A DNA stretch of 44,147 nucleotides, taken from the NCBI RefSeq assembly GCF_001276715.1, contig NZ_LIUQ01000041.1, forward strand, positions 1 through 44,147, given 5' to 3'. The notes beneath the pieces are model-generated. The model saw nothing but the letters and a program-made list of their open reading frames with translations. It searched no databases and had not been told where the DNA came from. Below, piece by piece: positions 8,719-17,628 of the stretch. Both the position numbers and the translations under genes were made by a program. Numbering within the stretch: the first letter of the stretch is position 1; every line of letters begins with the position of its first letter. The stretch comes from Planktothricoides sp. SR001 (lineage in GTDB: Bacteria; Cyanobacteriota; Cyanobacteriia; Cyanobacteriales; Laspinemataceae).

Positions 8719-9378
8719 ATGACAATTGCTCAAGAAAAACAACCGACAATTATCTCCGAAAATGTTATAATACCAGGGAGTGATTTATACAGTGATGAAC
8801 CGCCATTGGAAAGTAAAATACATCTACTCCAGATTATCATACTAATGCAATGTTTAGAATGGTTATGGCAAGACCGGGACGATTTTTTTGCGGCGGGAAA
8901 CCTGACCATTTACTATAGTCCCAATCAAAAGAAATCAGAAGCATTTAGAGGGCCAGACTTTTTTGTGGTAATTGGCACTCACCGTTATCCACCCCGCAAA
9001 AGTTGGGTAGTTTGGCAAGAAGATGGAAAATATCCCGATATTATTGTGGAAATTCTCTCAGAGAGTACGGCTAAAACTGATAGAGATTTGAAAAAACAGC
9101 TTTATCAAGACACTTTTCGTACCTCGGATTATTTTTGGTTTGACCCATACAGCTTAGAATTCGCAGGCTTTCATTTAGTTGATGGCAAATATCAGGCGAT
9201 AGAACCGAATGAGTTTGGTTATTTATGGAGTGATTCACTCAAGTTATACTTGGGAGTATATGAGGGAAAATTACGCTATTTTACTCCCGAAGTTAAGTTA
9301 GTTCCTACCCCAGAAGAATTAGCGGCGAAGTTAGCGGCGAAATTGCGGGAATTAAATATTGACCCAGATACTCTGTGA
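8719..9378 (+). CDS. Uma2 family (DUF820) putative nuclease, copy 2
   Basis: This 219-residue protein starts 17 bp after copy 1 and opens with the same MTIAQEKQP sequence. Long stretches are identical in DNA as well as protein, including TDRDLKKQLYQDTF and the region around YFWFDPYSLEF. Differences cluster at about residues 31-45 and in the loop near 85-95 (GTHRYPPRK instead of NTKPDRTRK), next to the predicted active site. The heptad coiled coil is absent; the protein passes from VPTPEE directly to the shared tail AAKLRELNIDPDTL. It is probably co-transcribed with copy 1. Confidence 0.88.
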   Translation: MTIAQEKQPTIISENVIIPGSDLYSDEPPLESKIHLLQIIILMQCLEWLWQDRDDFFAAGNLTIYYSPNQKKSEAFRGPDFFVVIGTHRYPPRKSWVVWQEDGKYPDIIVEILSESTAKTDRDLKKQLYQDTFRTSDYFWFDPYSLEFAGFHLVDGKYQAIEPNEFGYLWSDSLKLYLGVYEGKLRYFTPEVKLVPTPEELAAKLAAKLRELNIDPDTL

Positions 9379-9429
9379 TTTTTCAGAGGATTAGAGAAGT
9401 GATGATAAGATTAGAATTGGCAGGGGAAT

Positions 9430-9494
9430 AGAAACCGGGTTTCTTGAGCGATTTAGCGATACAATCAAGATTTTTGGCAGAAACCCGGTTTCTT
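9430..9494. repeat. Inverted pair of AGAAACCGGGTTTCTT
   Basis: AGAAACCGGGTTTCTT at 9430-9445 pairs with AGAAACCCGGTTTCTT at 9479-9494 around a 33-base loop. It sits between the convergent ends of the second Uma2 gene and the kinase gene, where a bidirectional stop signal would be useful. The same element type occurs at 7650-7780, 11614-11678 and 33977-34015. Confidence 0.8.
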
Positions 9495-9506
9495 TGCATT
9501 CAAGAT

Positions 9507-11381
9507 TTATTTTTTCCGCAATTCATCAGCTTTCTGAAAATCTGCTTTTGCTTTTTCATTTTCACCTAATTTCCGGTAAGCAAAACCCCGGAGGCCGTAA
9601 GCATTAGCATCCTGGGGATTAATTTCAATCGCTTTAGTGTAATCTGCGATCGCTTTTTCAGATTCACCTAATTTACCGTAAACAACACCCCGGTTGTAGT
9701 AAGCATCAGCATACTGGGGATTAATTTCAATGGCTTTGGTGAAATCTGTGATCGCTTTTTGCGATTCACCTAGATTATCGGAAGCAATACCCCTGCCGAA
9801 GTAAGCATTAGCAAACTGGGGATTAATTTCAATGGCTTTGGTGTAATCCGCGATCGCTTTTTTATATTCACCTAATTTCCGGTAAGCAACACCCCGGTTG
9901 CGGTAGGCACCAGGCAACTGGGGATTAATTTCAATAGCTTTGGTGTAATCCGCGATCGCTTTTTGCGATTCACCTAATTTCTTGTAAGCAATACCTCTGC
10001 CGAAGTAGGCATCAGCAAAATGGGGATTAATTTCAATTACTTTAGTCCAATCCTCGATCGCTTTTTTATATTCACCTAATTTACCGTAAGCAAGACCCCG
10101 GTTAGAGTAGGCAGAAGCAAACTGGGGATTAATTTCAATGGCTTTGGTGTAATCTGCGATCGCTTTTTCAGATTCACCTAGATTATCGTAAGCAACACCC
10201 CGGTTTTTATACCCTTCAGCTAAATTAGGATTAACTTCAATGGCTTTATTACCATCGACCAATGCCAGTTGATACGCTTCAAGCTTCCAATGGGCAAAAC
10301 ATCTTTGACTATAAGCTTCGGCAAAATTAGGATTAATTGCGATCGCTTTATTCAGATAGATAATAGCCTCGTGGTATTCCTCACGGTCTAAATGGGCAAC
10401 TGCTTGCTGATAATAATCGGTATGATCGGGGGTCGTAGGGGCAGAATTGCTGGCTGGTTTTATTGTCCACCATTGCTGGATATTCTTCGGTCGTTCTTCT
10501 TGCGACAAATGCAAAGCAGCCGTGACAATACTCTGCCAAGGTTCGCTTAAATTCGCTTGCCAATTTTTACCAATCATTCGACCGAGTGCCGGTTCTGGTA
10601 GAGTACCCGTCAGCATTTCATGCAGCATCATCCCCAACTCAAAAATATCGCTTTCTGGGCCAACAACTTGACCGGGAACTTGTATTTCCATTGGCGCATA
10701 GTTAGGAGTAAAAGCACGAGTGCTGTGGGTTTGATTCGTGGTATTTGTTTGCTTTGCTGCCCCAAAATCGATTAAAATCACTCGCCCTTCTGGTGTCAAT
10801 AAAATATTATCCGGCTTAATATCTAAATGATAAACTCCAGCGCCGTGAGTCAGCGCCAACGCATCAACTAAACAGGTGACAATTTCTGTCACTTGTTGAG
10901 GAGATAGCTTTTTATTCGGTCGATCGTCTAATTCTTGCCGCAGGGTTTTTCCTGATAAAAATTCCATTACCAGATAAGCCGTACCCCCAGCTTCAAATAA
11001 ATCTTGCACTCGCACCAAATTAGGATGATTCAGTTTCGCTAAAATCCGCCCTTCGCGAATAAATCGATTTAACCACCGTTGATAGATATCTTGTTTATTT
11101 TGGGGTACAGAAAGGTCGCCGTTATTTATCTGGCGGTGGGCTAATTCTTGAGGATAATATTCTTTAATGGCTACGGTCTGTTCCAGCATCGTATGATGAG
11201 CCCGGTAGGTGATACCAAACCCACCCCGACCGATCGCATAGTCGATTTCATAAGTATCCGCTTTTAAACGAGTCCCAGTAGGCAGCACATCTCGCAGCAG
11301 GGTCGGCAAGTGAACGCCACATTTAAAGCAATATTGAGCTTGCGGGAGAATTCCCTCGGTGTGACAATTGAGACAGCGCAT
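9507..11381 (-). CDS. Ser/Thr protein kinase with N-terminal zinc ribbon and C-terminal TPR array
   Basis: The protein has 624 residues. Residues 3, 6, 18 and 21 are a four-Cys zinc-ribbon pattern (CLNC, CFKC). The kinase domain spans about 44-305: Gly loop GRGGFG (51-56), Lys73, Glu110, catalytic loop HLDIKPDN with Asp187 and Asn192, and DFG at 205-207. The HRD arginine is Leu186, so it is a non-RD kinase, as in many cyanobacterial homologues. From about 325 to the end lie eight to nine TPRs of 34 residues with the core AIADYTKAIEINPQ. No transmembrane segment is seen, so it is probably cytosolic, with the TPRs choosing partners. Substrates are unknown. The TPR DNA repeats with a 102-bp period and near identity. 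Confidence 0.92.
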   Translation of the reverse strand: MRCLNCHTEGILPQAQYCFKCGVHLPTLLRDVLPTGTRLKADTYEIDYAIGRGGFGITYRAHHTMLEQTVAIKEYYPQELAHRQINNGDLSVPQNKQDIYQRWLNRFIREGRILAKLNHPNLVRVQDLFEAGGTAYLVMEFLSGKTLRQELDDRPNKKLSPQQVTEIVTCLVDALALTHGAGVYHLDIKPDNILLTPEGRVILIDFGAAKQTNTTNQTHSTRAFTPNYAPMEIQVPGQVVGPESDIFELGMMLHEMLTGTLPEPALGRMIGKNWQANLSEPWQSIVTAALHLSQEERPKNIQQWWTIKPASNSAPTTPDHTDYYQQAVAHLDREEYHEAIIYLNKAIAINPNFAEAYSQRCFAHWKLEAYQLALVDGNKAIEVNPNLAEGYKNRGVAYDNLGESEKAIADYTKAIEINPQFASAYSNRGLAYGKLGEYKKAIEDWTKVIEINPHFADAYFGRGIAYKKLGESQKAIADYTKAIEINPQLPGAYRNRGVAYRKLGEYKKAIADYTKAIEINPQFANAYFGRGIASDNLGESQKAITDFTKAIEINPQYADAYYNRGVVYGKLGESEKAIADYTKAIEINPQDANAYGLRGFAYRKLGENEKAKADFQKADELRKK

Positions 11382-11506
11382 GGCTTCAATAATTTGTAGG
11401 AATTAATCTGATTGTACTCCTGAAAATAACCTCAGATACAGCTTGTTCGCCATTCGCTTAAAACATTGCCCTCACCCTAAATCCCTCTCCCTTTTTGGGA
11501 GAGTCC

Positions 11507-11570
11507 GTAGGGTGGGCAAAAAATTTTACGCACCCTACCATATATGATGGTGAATTTTTGCCCACCCTAC
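11507..11570. repeat. MITE-like inverted repeat with GTAGGGTGGGCAAAAA ends
   Basis: GTAGGGTGGGCAAAAAATT at 11507-11525 is matched by AATTTTTGCCCACCCTAC at 11553-11570, close to perfect except one extra A. Internal CACCCTACCA at about 11531-11540 repeats the end sequence. The whole is 64 bp and could fold into a cruciform or RNA hairpin. Confidence 0.7.
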
Positions 11571-11613
11571 AATATAAATACTTATTATAAATTTTTGTAA
11601 ATGGTATAAATAG

Positions 11614-11678
11614 AGAAACCGGGTTTCTTTCCATAATTTTTGCTGTTGTTGCCGCAATTGTCGCAGAAACCCGGTTTA
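11614..11678. repeat. Inverted pair of AGAAACCGGGTTTCTT
   Basis: AGAAACCGGGTTTCTT at 11614-11629 pairs with AGAAACCCGGTTTA at 11665-11678. Same family as 9430-9494. Confidence 0.75.
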
Positions 11679-11694
11679 TTTATCGTTGCGACTA

Positions 11695-11793
11695 TATAGC
11701 GGTTATTGTCCGAATTACAGAAGTTTTCTGGATTCCCGCCTTCGCGGGAATGACAAATTTTTTTTGTACTTCATAACTATGACAATCGCTATA
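11695..11793. repeat. 99-bp MITE-like element, TATAGC ends, REP-like core
   Basis: Ends TATAGCGGTTATTGTC and GACAATCGCTATA are inverted repeats; the centre (about 11729-11756) is a perfect CCCGC-CTTC-GCGGG type palindrome flanked by GGATT and AATGACA. A second full copy in the opposite orientation lies at 22198-22294, matching at most positions, and the core alone recurs inside a gene at 13872-13900. TA at the outer ends fits TA-target insertion as in IS630/mariner-type elements (inference). Confidence 0.75.
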
Positions 11794-11926
11794 TAGCAAT
11801 CCTAAATGACTATAATTGTAGGGGTAAAGGGTTTGGTTTGGTGAGCTTACCCCTAGACGCTGCGGGGCAACCACCGCCTGGGAAAAGCCCCTACAAAAAT
11901 ATTACGATTGAAATAGGATTGCTATA
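11792..11926. repeat. 135-bp MITE-like element with TATAGCAATCCTA ends
   Basis: TATAGCAATCCTA at 11792-11804 is matched by TAGGATTGCTATA at 11914-11926, all 13 bases. A nested pair TGTAGGGG / CCCCTACA lies at about 11817-11895. It shares TA at 11792-11793 with the preceding element, as expected if one inserted beside the other at a TA target. Its right end overlaps the last codon and stop (TAG, 11922-11924) of the TPR/glycosyltransferase gene. Confidence 0.78.
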
Positions 11927-14900
11927 AAATATCTTGAACTTTGGCTAAAAACCGTTTTACTTGTTTTTCCCAAGTCCAGTTTTCCATAAACTTGGCAGCT
12001 TTTAAGCCTTTTTGTTCGGCTTCTCGACGATTCACATAGACTCTTTCTAGGGCACTAATTGCCTCACTGACTTCAGACTCTCCCCACCCAACTACCCCAG
12101 TAAAAAAATGAGGGGTGGGTTGCACTGGACGCTGACGAGATAAGGCATAACAATGGTGGTCATGGATTAAGTCTAAGTGGCCGGTATTTGCTGATAAAAT
12201 AGTGGGAATTCCACAGGCCATAGTTTCCATTGCTGCGAGGTTTGTTCCCCCTTCACAACGACTGGTGAAAATTGCTACATCCGCTTCTCGGAGAATTTGG
12301 CCGATTTGATGATTGGGAACTATTCCTAGGTCAATAAATGAATCTGGGGGTAAGCCATTGGCGATTAACCATTCCGCAATTTTAATTTGGTTATTTTCCC
12401 CAACTTCGGGCAATCCAACTACATTGCCTGCTTGTTCTAAGCCTTGCATATATTGCGGCCAAAAGTTATGCCATGCAGTGATAAGTAAGGCTTCAGGATG
12501 GCGGCGGTGAAATTCTTTAAATGCAGCAATGACAATATCTTGTCCTTTGCGAAATTCTAGTTTTCCACCGGAAAAAATTACAAAGCGATCGCTCCATAAG
12601 TTTGATTTTGGTGCATGATGAAATATGGTCGGATCGATGCCTTGTTGCACGGTGCAAACATGGTTAATTCCGTGATACTTTAATAATTTTTCATTCCAGG
12701 TAGAACCGGCAATAATCAGATCGTATTTTTCGGCATTTAGACGCGCTTCTGCGGTCATATTGGTATCTTCTAAGAAAATAACGCCGATATTTTTATTGCC
12801 CCTGGGAATATCTAAGCTAGTCAGGTTTTTGCCCAAGGCATGAATCACGGGAAAATCACAGGCAATTTGTTTCCCCGGATTCCGGGAAATTAATTCTTGC
12901 AGTTTTTGATAATTGCTAAATACTGGCTGTAATAATGCCCGATATAAGGGATTTAATTCCGCTGGATTTATGGCCGGGGGCGTTAACAGAACCGGATAAA
13001 ATCCAGAACTAACGCTGGGAGATTTTAATAATTGTAGGGTGAGATTCATCCCATAAATTCCCCAGCCAGTCATTTGACTTAATTGCCAACCTAGTCCTAG
13101 TCTTAACCGGCTATTAGATGATAGATTCATAGGTGTTGATGATGTAAGATGTGCATAAATTGGTGATAAATTGTAGGGGCGATCCTCCGGCGATCGCGCT
13201 TCATCCTCCCGTGGTAGTCCTCGATCGGATATTTCTTCATAATCCGGTTGCTGGGCAATAATTTGCTGTAAATTTTTTCCCTCTACTTCATAGCTATCTG
13301 GAGAATTGCGCCATTCCGTCAGAGTTGCTTCTATGGCAGCAAAAACTCGCTGAAATAACTCATCCCAGTCACCGGATTTTGACAGCCGAAATAGTCTCAT
13401 GGTGGGATACCAAGGACTATCGTCTCTCTCTTGCATCCAGCGCCAATCTTGATGATTTCCTAATAATAACCAGACGGGTTTACCCATTGCCCCGGCTAAA
13501 TGCGCGATCGCTGTATCCACCGTGATGACTAAATCTAATTGGGCAACAATAGCGGCAGTATCCGCAAAATCATTTAACTGACTATCTAAATTTTCAATAT
13601 TACATAAATCTGTTTTTATTTCCGACGCTATGGTTTCTATATCTTTAACGCGATCGCCTTTTTGCAGACTATATAACTTAACCTCTGGTAAATTCAGCAA
13701 TGGTAAAAAATATCTCAAATCACAAGAACGCAACGCATCTTGTTTATGATTGGGATTACCAGCCCAAACAATGCCGATTTGAAAATTAGATGTAGGGGCG
13801 AAGCATTCGCGATTAAAATTGTTGCTTTCTTCGGAATTTAAAGCCGCGAATGCTTCGCCGCCCTGACTTTCTTGGATTCCCGCCTTCGCGGGAATGACAG
13901 GTGTTAGCCCTTCCTGCAAAAAGAGGGGGATGACGATCGGCGGAAATAAATAAGGAATTGGGGCGGGAATGGTTGCTAAGGTAGTGCCGAAAATATGCGG
14001 TAAACTCATTAAAGGACAATGCCAATCAAATTCTGGTAGAGGTTCTCCTTTAATCACAATTTGCTGGACACAAGGAACCGTTTCAAATAAGCGGGCTAAA
14101 GGTTGCGGACATTCAACAATTATCCGTCCTCCCTGTTGGGCAACTAAGGCAACATAGCGGATAAATTGAATTTGATCGCCGAATCCTTGCTCACTATATA
14201 ATAGAATTGTTTTGCCGTTTAATGGGGTGCCATCCCAAAGCGGTTGCGGGAAAGAACGGCGCGGAAAATCTGCGGTTTGCCACCGCCATTCATACTCAGC
14301 AAAACCCCGTTTTAAGTCTCCGGTAGTTAATAAACTAATCCCTAAATTCCAATGGGCTTCAGCATAATCGGGTTTAATCGATATGGCTTGTTCATAACAG
14401 TTAATTGCCTCCGCTAATTGGTCAATATTTTTCAAGATATTGCCTAAGTTACTATAAGCTTGGGCAAAGTTGGGCTGATATTTGATGGCTTCTCGGTAAT
14501 GCCATATTGCCGCTTCTGTCTGACCAGCGTTTTCTAATAAGCGGGCTAAATTATAATGGGCTTCGGCAAAATTTGGAGATAAATTAATTGCCGATTGGTA
14601 TGCGCTAATCGCCTCAGCAAATTCGCAGATTTCTTCTAAAGTTACGGCTAGGTTATGATAAATTGTGGGTAAGGGTAATTCACTGGCATTACCAAATTTA
14701 ACCGCTTGACGATAATGATCGATCGCTTCTAATAAATTTCCTTGCTGTTTTAAAGCAACAGCTAAATTATTATGGGTTTTGGCATAATTCGGGTTAATTT
14801 CTAACACTTGGCTATAATAGGCGATCGCCTCTGATAAATTCCCCGCTTGATAAGCACTTACTCCTTGTTTATGCAGGCGATCGCTTTCGGTTTCATCCGC

Positions 14901-16514
14901 AGACAAACCAGGAATATGCAAACTTTTTAAAGGGGAAGCATTATGGCGATTAATTTCCGCTGGTGAGTTATCGATTTTTTGCCCAAATACTTCGCCCTTA
15001 CCAGTCGGATTAATTAAATCTTTTAAAGCCAATTTAACTCCATCGAATACCCCCTCCCAGTCTCCCGGTTTAGGTTGGCGAAATAGCCGCATAATTGACG
15101 GATACCAAGGGCTATCTACACGATTTAACATCCATCTCCAGTCTGGGGCAAAAGGCAATAAAACCCAGACAGGTTTACCCATTGCCCCAGCTAAATGGGC
15201 CACTGCTGTATCGACGCTAATCACTAAATCTAAGGGCGCGATCGCATTTGCCGTATCCGCAAAATCTTTCAACTTACTGCCAATATCTCGGATATTATTA
15301 GCCGATAAAAGAGGTAATTCTGCCTCGGTGACTTCCTTTTGCAAACTATATAACTGAATGGGAAGATTCGCCGCTATTTTATAATCCAATAACTGCAAAA
15401 AATGCTGGGGCGAACAGGCGCGATAACGACTGCGATCGCCTGGATAAAAAGGATTACCCGCCCAAACAATACCAATTTTCAGCGGAACTTCTCTCACCGC
15501 TGCTTCCTTCTTGAACAAATAGAAGCTGGTGGGTATATCTTCCGCATATAAATAAGGAATATCTGCGGGAATAGTTGCCAGAGTTGTCCCCAAAATTCGC
15601 GGCAAACTCATCAACGGAGCATAAACATCAAACTCTGGTAAAGCATGACCTTCAAGAATTAGTTGATCCAAACGCAGCAGCGATTCGCATAATCGGAACA
15701 AAGGCTTAGGACATTCTAAAATTACTCGCCCGAATTCCCCTACCCGTTGTTTGACTAAATCCACATAACGAACAAATTGGATTGTATCCCCAAATCCCTG
15801 TTCACAATGTAATAAAATTCTTTTGCCCAATATGTCTGAACCATCCCAAAGGGGTTGGGGAAAATTCCGGGGAGAACGAAAATTGCCGCCCCGCATTTGC
15901 CAGCGCCATTCATACTCTGTAAAACCCCGTTGTAAGTCACCAGCTAATAATAAAGTAAACCCTTGATTCCACCTTGCACCCGGATGATTTGGATTCAGTT
16001 CTAGGGTTTTTTTGTAGCAATCTAATGCCTCTTTTAACTTCCCTTGGGCTTGCAGCACATTGCCTAAATTATTATAAGTTTCGGGATAATTAGGATTACG
16101 GCTTAATGCTTGTTGATAACTGTTAATCGCCCGATCTAGTTCACCTAAAGAGGCGAATACATTACCTAGCCCATACCAAGCATCCGCATAATTGGGATTA
16201 GCGGTTAAAGCTTGTTGATAATGGGCTTTCGCGGCTTCTAGCTGATTCTCTTGCCAGAGAATATTGGCTAAATTGTTATGGAGATAAGGGGCATTTGGTT
16301 CAATGGTTAATGCTTGTCGCAACAAGGCGATCGCCTCGGTAAATTGTTTCTCTTGTTTGAGGGCGATCGCCAAATTATTCAACGCCTCCAAATTATGCGG
16401 TTGACAGTCAAGCACCTGACGATAAAATTGGATTGCTTCCTGCCGTCGTCCGGCTTCATGCTGCGATCGCCCTTGGTTCAACAGTTCGCTAATTTTTTGA
16501 AAATCCACAGACAA
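11922..16514 (-). CDS. TPR / glycosyltransferase fusion with duplicated GT9-like modules and C-terminal GT4 domain
   Basis: The 1530-residue protein has approximate order: TPRs 1-175; GT9/heptosyltransferase-like module 178-500 (CEQGFGDTIQFVRYV, IGIVWAGNP, ISVDTAVAHLAGAMGKPVW, DWRWM); TPRs 545-735; a second such module 735-1085 with the same motifs; a linker; and a GT4-type domain 1135-1530 with GGKLEFRKGQD and EGGTNLAAMETMACG. The two TPR-GT9 halves are clear internal duplicates. The second carries an extra in-frame segment (about 858-909) made of palindromic repeat DNA. It probably builds or modifies an envelope glycan or glycoprotein; the acceptor is unknown. The start is TTG at 16514 (AAAGG just upstream, stop codon immediately before); GTG two codons later is equally possible. 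The stop lies in a MITE-like end. Confidence 0.85.
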   Translation of the reverse strand: MSVDFQKISELLNQGRSQHEAGRRQEAIQFYRQVLDCQPHNLEALNNLAIALKQEKQFTEAIALLRQALTIEPNAPYLHNNLANILWQENQLEAAKAHYQQALTANPNYADAWYGLGNVFASLGELDRAINSYQQALSRNPNYPETYNNLGNVLQAQGKLKEALDCYKKTLELNPNHPGARWNQGFTLLLAGDLQRGFTEYEWRWQMRGGNFRSPRNFPQPLWDGSDILGKRILLHCEQGFGDTIQFVRYVDLVKQRVGEFGRVILECPKPLFRLCESLLRLDQLILEGHALPEFDVYAPLMSLPRILGTTLATIPADIPYLYAEDIPTSFYLFKKEAAVREVPLKIGIVWAGNPFYPGDRSRYRACSPQHFLQLLDYKIAANLPIQLYSLQKEVTEAELPLLSANNIRDIGSKLKDFADTANAIAPLDLVISVDTAVAHLAGAMGKPVWVLLPFAPDWRWMLNRVDSPWYPSIMRLFRQPKPGDWEGVFDGVKLALKDLINPTGKGEVFGQKIDNSPAEINRHNASPLKSLHIPGLSADETESDRLHKQGVSAYQAGNLSEAIAYYSQVLEINPNYAKTHNNLAVALKQQGNLLEAIDHYRQAVKFGNASELPLPTIYHNLAVTLEEICEFAEAISAYQSAINLSPNFAEAHYNLARLLENAGQTEAAIWHYREAIKYQPNFAQAYSNLGNILKNIDQLAEAINCYEQAISIKPDYAEAHWNLGISLLTTGDLKRGFAEYEWRWQTADFPRRSFPQPLWDGTPLNGKTILLYSEQGFGDQIQFIRYVALVAQQGGRIIVECPQPLARLFETVPCVQQIVIKGEPLPEFDWHCPLMSLPHIFGTTLATIPAPIPYLFPPIVIPLFLQEGLTPVIPAKAGIQESQGGEAFAALNSEESNNFNRECFAPTSNFQIGIVWAGNPNHKQDALRSCDLRYFLPLLNLPEVKLYSLQKGDRVKDIETIASEIKTDLCNIENLDSQLNDFADTAAIVAQLDLVITVDTAIAHLAGAMGKPVWLLLGNHQDWRWMQERDDSPWYPTMRLFRLSKSGDWDELFQRVFAAIEATLTEWRNSPDSYEVEGKNLQQIIAQQPDYEEISDRGLPREDEARSPEDRPYNLSPIYAHLTSSTPMNLSSNSRLRLGLGWQLSQMTGWGIYGMNLTLQLLKSPSVSSGFYPVLLTPPAINPAELNPLYRALLQPVFSNYQKLQELISRNPGKQIACDFPVIHALGKNLTSLDIPRGNKNIGVIFLEDTNMTAEARLNAEKYDLIIAGSTWNEKLLKYHGINHVCTVQQGIDPTIFHHAPKSNLWSDRFVIFSGGKLEFRKGQDIVIAAFKEFHRRHPEALLITAWHNFWPQYMQGLEQAGNVVGLPEVGENNQIKIAEWLIANGLPPDSFIDLGIVPNHQIGQILREADVAIFTSRCEGGTNLAAMETMACGIPTILSANTGHLDLIHDHHCYALSRQRPVQPTPHFFTGVVGWGESEVSEAISALERVYVNRREAEQKGLKAAKFMENWTWEKQVKRFLAKVQDIL
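13785..13938. repeat. Palindromic repeat DNA inserted in frame in the TPR/glycosyltransferase gene
   Basis: Two units lie together. At 13791-13866, TGTAGGGGCGAAGCATTCGCG pairs with the downstream complement beginning CGCGAATGCTTCG. At 13872-13900 is a copy of the REP-like core also found at 11729-11756 and 22225-22255. On the coding strand the core reads VIPAKAGIQ, a peptide known to arise where such palindromes enter genes. The first glycosyltransferase module has no equivalent, having only about 25 residues between PYLY and KIGIVWAG. Confidence 0.85.
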
Positions 16515-16540
16515 TTAACCTTTACTTGTATTAAATTAAA

Positions 16541-16588
16541 AATCCATCAAAATCCATCAAAATCCATCAAAATCCATCAAAATCTATC
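16541..16588. repeat. 10-bp tandem repeat AATCCATCAA
   Basis: Four exact copies and a partial fifth of AATCCATCAA run from 16541 to 16588. They cover the spacer between the TPR/glycosyltransferase gene and the Nudix gene and extend into the Nudix 3' end, where they encode DFDGF and supply the TGA stop. Confidence 0.9.
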
Positions 16589-17118
16589 GCCAATTGCTCT
16601 TGCAAACAATCGCGAATCACGATATGATGTTGAAAAGCCAAATCAGTTTGCAAGGCGGTTGCTAAATCAACCCATTTCACCTCTTCCACCTCCCCGGATG
16701 AAACTTGCGGTGACAGTTCCGGTAAACTATCCACCCAAAACATCAGGGCAAATAAAAGCGTGACATTTTGTTTCCCTCTGGGGAGACTTTTAACCAAATA
16801 AGGGTGATCAAAACTCCCGTGAAACTTGTCACAGCGATCGCGAATTTCCAGTAAATTTAGCCCCAACTCTTCATAAGTTTCTCGAATCACCGCCTCCGTT
16901 GCGGTTTCATCCCAATCCAGATAGCCCCCAGGAAGACCCCACTTACCCACTTCATCGGGTAAATCTTTCCCCCGTTTGCCTAAAGGGACAAAAATGCGCT
17001 GTCTTTCATCCCCAGACAGCACAAATAATACCACTGGCAACACCGTTACACTGCGGCTAATCCAGTAAACTTTATCATCGTGTTCGATACACCAATTTTG
17101 ACGATTCTTAAATTGCAT
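16567..17118 (-). CDS. Nudix hydrolase
   Basis: The protein has 183 residues. The Nudix box Gx5Ex7REUxEExGU is complete: GYLDWDE at 65-71 and RETYEELGL at 79-87, which bind the divalent metal. WGLPGG just before is typical of MutT-type enzymes. These cleave nucleoside diphosphate-linked compounds; this sequence does not fix the substrate, although MutT-like sanitation or a sugar-nucleotide are options. The last five residues come from the 10-bp tandem repeat, so the C-terminus has been rewritten. It is 52 bp upstream of the TPR/glycosyltransferase start and may be its operon partner. Confidence 0.9.
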   Translation of the reverse strand: MQFKNRQNWCIEHDDKVYWISRSVTVLPVVLFVLSGDERQRIFVPLGKRGKDLPDEVGKWGLPGGYLDWDETATEAVIRETYEELGLNLLEIRDRCDKFHGSFDHPYLVKSLPRGKQNVTLLFALMFWVDSLPELSPQVSSGEVEEVKWVDLATALQTDLAFQHHIVIRDCLQEQLAIDFDGF

Positions 17119-17628
17119 GACTGATATTTACTCCATATTTGTGGTTAGTTGTTAGTTGTTGGTTGTTGGGTAGGGATTCTTTGGTTGTTAGTTGTTAGTT
17201 GTTAGTTGTTAGTTGTTTGCTATTTGTCATTCGTTGGCAGCTATTGGTTATAGGTTACAGGTCATTTGTCATAAGTTAAACAAGACAAACACCAAGCAAC
17301 AGATAACCAACAACAAGTAACCAAAAACAAATAACAAACAAGAAATAATAAATAACGAGTAACAAGTAACAAACAACAACCAAAGAATCCCTACCCAACA
17401 ACCAACAACCAACAAACAACAAATAATTAATTTATCCACTCTATAAGCAGAACTTCCTGATTTTCTCACGCTTACGCTAAACTACAAATGTTACTTCATC
17501 AGCAGCATTTCGTTATTTGTTACTGGCTACTCATTATTCGGGGAGTTTTCCCATAAGCGAAAGATACAACTAAATTAATTACAAATAACTTAAGCATAAA
17601 CAAGAAGAAAAATCATCTTAGGAAAAAT
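17119..17628. other. Gene-free divergent spacer dominated by a giant inverted repeat
   Basis: The 510-bp spacer between the Nudix start (minus) and the CHAT protein start (plus) is mostly the hairpin element described at 17131-17425. The remaining part, 17426-17628, is AT-rich and should carry the CHAT gene promoter. A clear promoter was not found, and GAAGAAAAATCATCTTAGGAAAAAT before the ATG offers only a loose AGGA ribosome site. Confidence 0.6.
17131..17425. repeat. Long inverted repeat of TTGTTGG/TTGTTAG words with GGGTAGGGATTCTTTGG core
   Basis: The left arm (about 17141-17275) is T/G-rich and the right arm (about 17280-17425) A/C-rich. About 36 bases are perfectly complementary, around the core GGGTAGGGATTCTTTGG at 17168-17184 and its complement at 17380-17396, flanked by GTTGTTGGTTGTT / AACAACCAACAAC. 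Outer parts pair only approximately. It is the largest of the hairpin family in the window. Confidence 0.85.

Larger units (their letters stand above)
11382..11694. other. Gene-free spacer upstream of the kinase, rich in palindromes
   Basis: The first half of the 540-bp spacer between the kinase and the TPR/glycosyltransferase gene holds a CTCTCCC/GGGAGAG hairpin at 11484-11502, a 64-bp inverted repeat at 11507-11570 and an AGAAACCGGG pair at 11614-11678. The second half is two abutting MITE-like elements listed separately. No coding frame is convincing. The kinase promoter should lie near 11385-11480. Confidence 0.6.

Noticed and set aside
11692-11874. 60-codon frame containing VIPAKAGIQ
   Set aside because: It lies wholly in two MITE-like elements and reflects their palindromic core.
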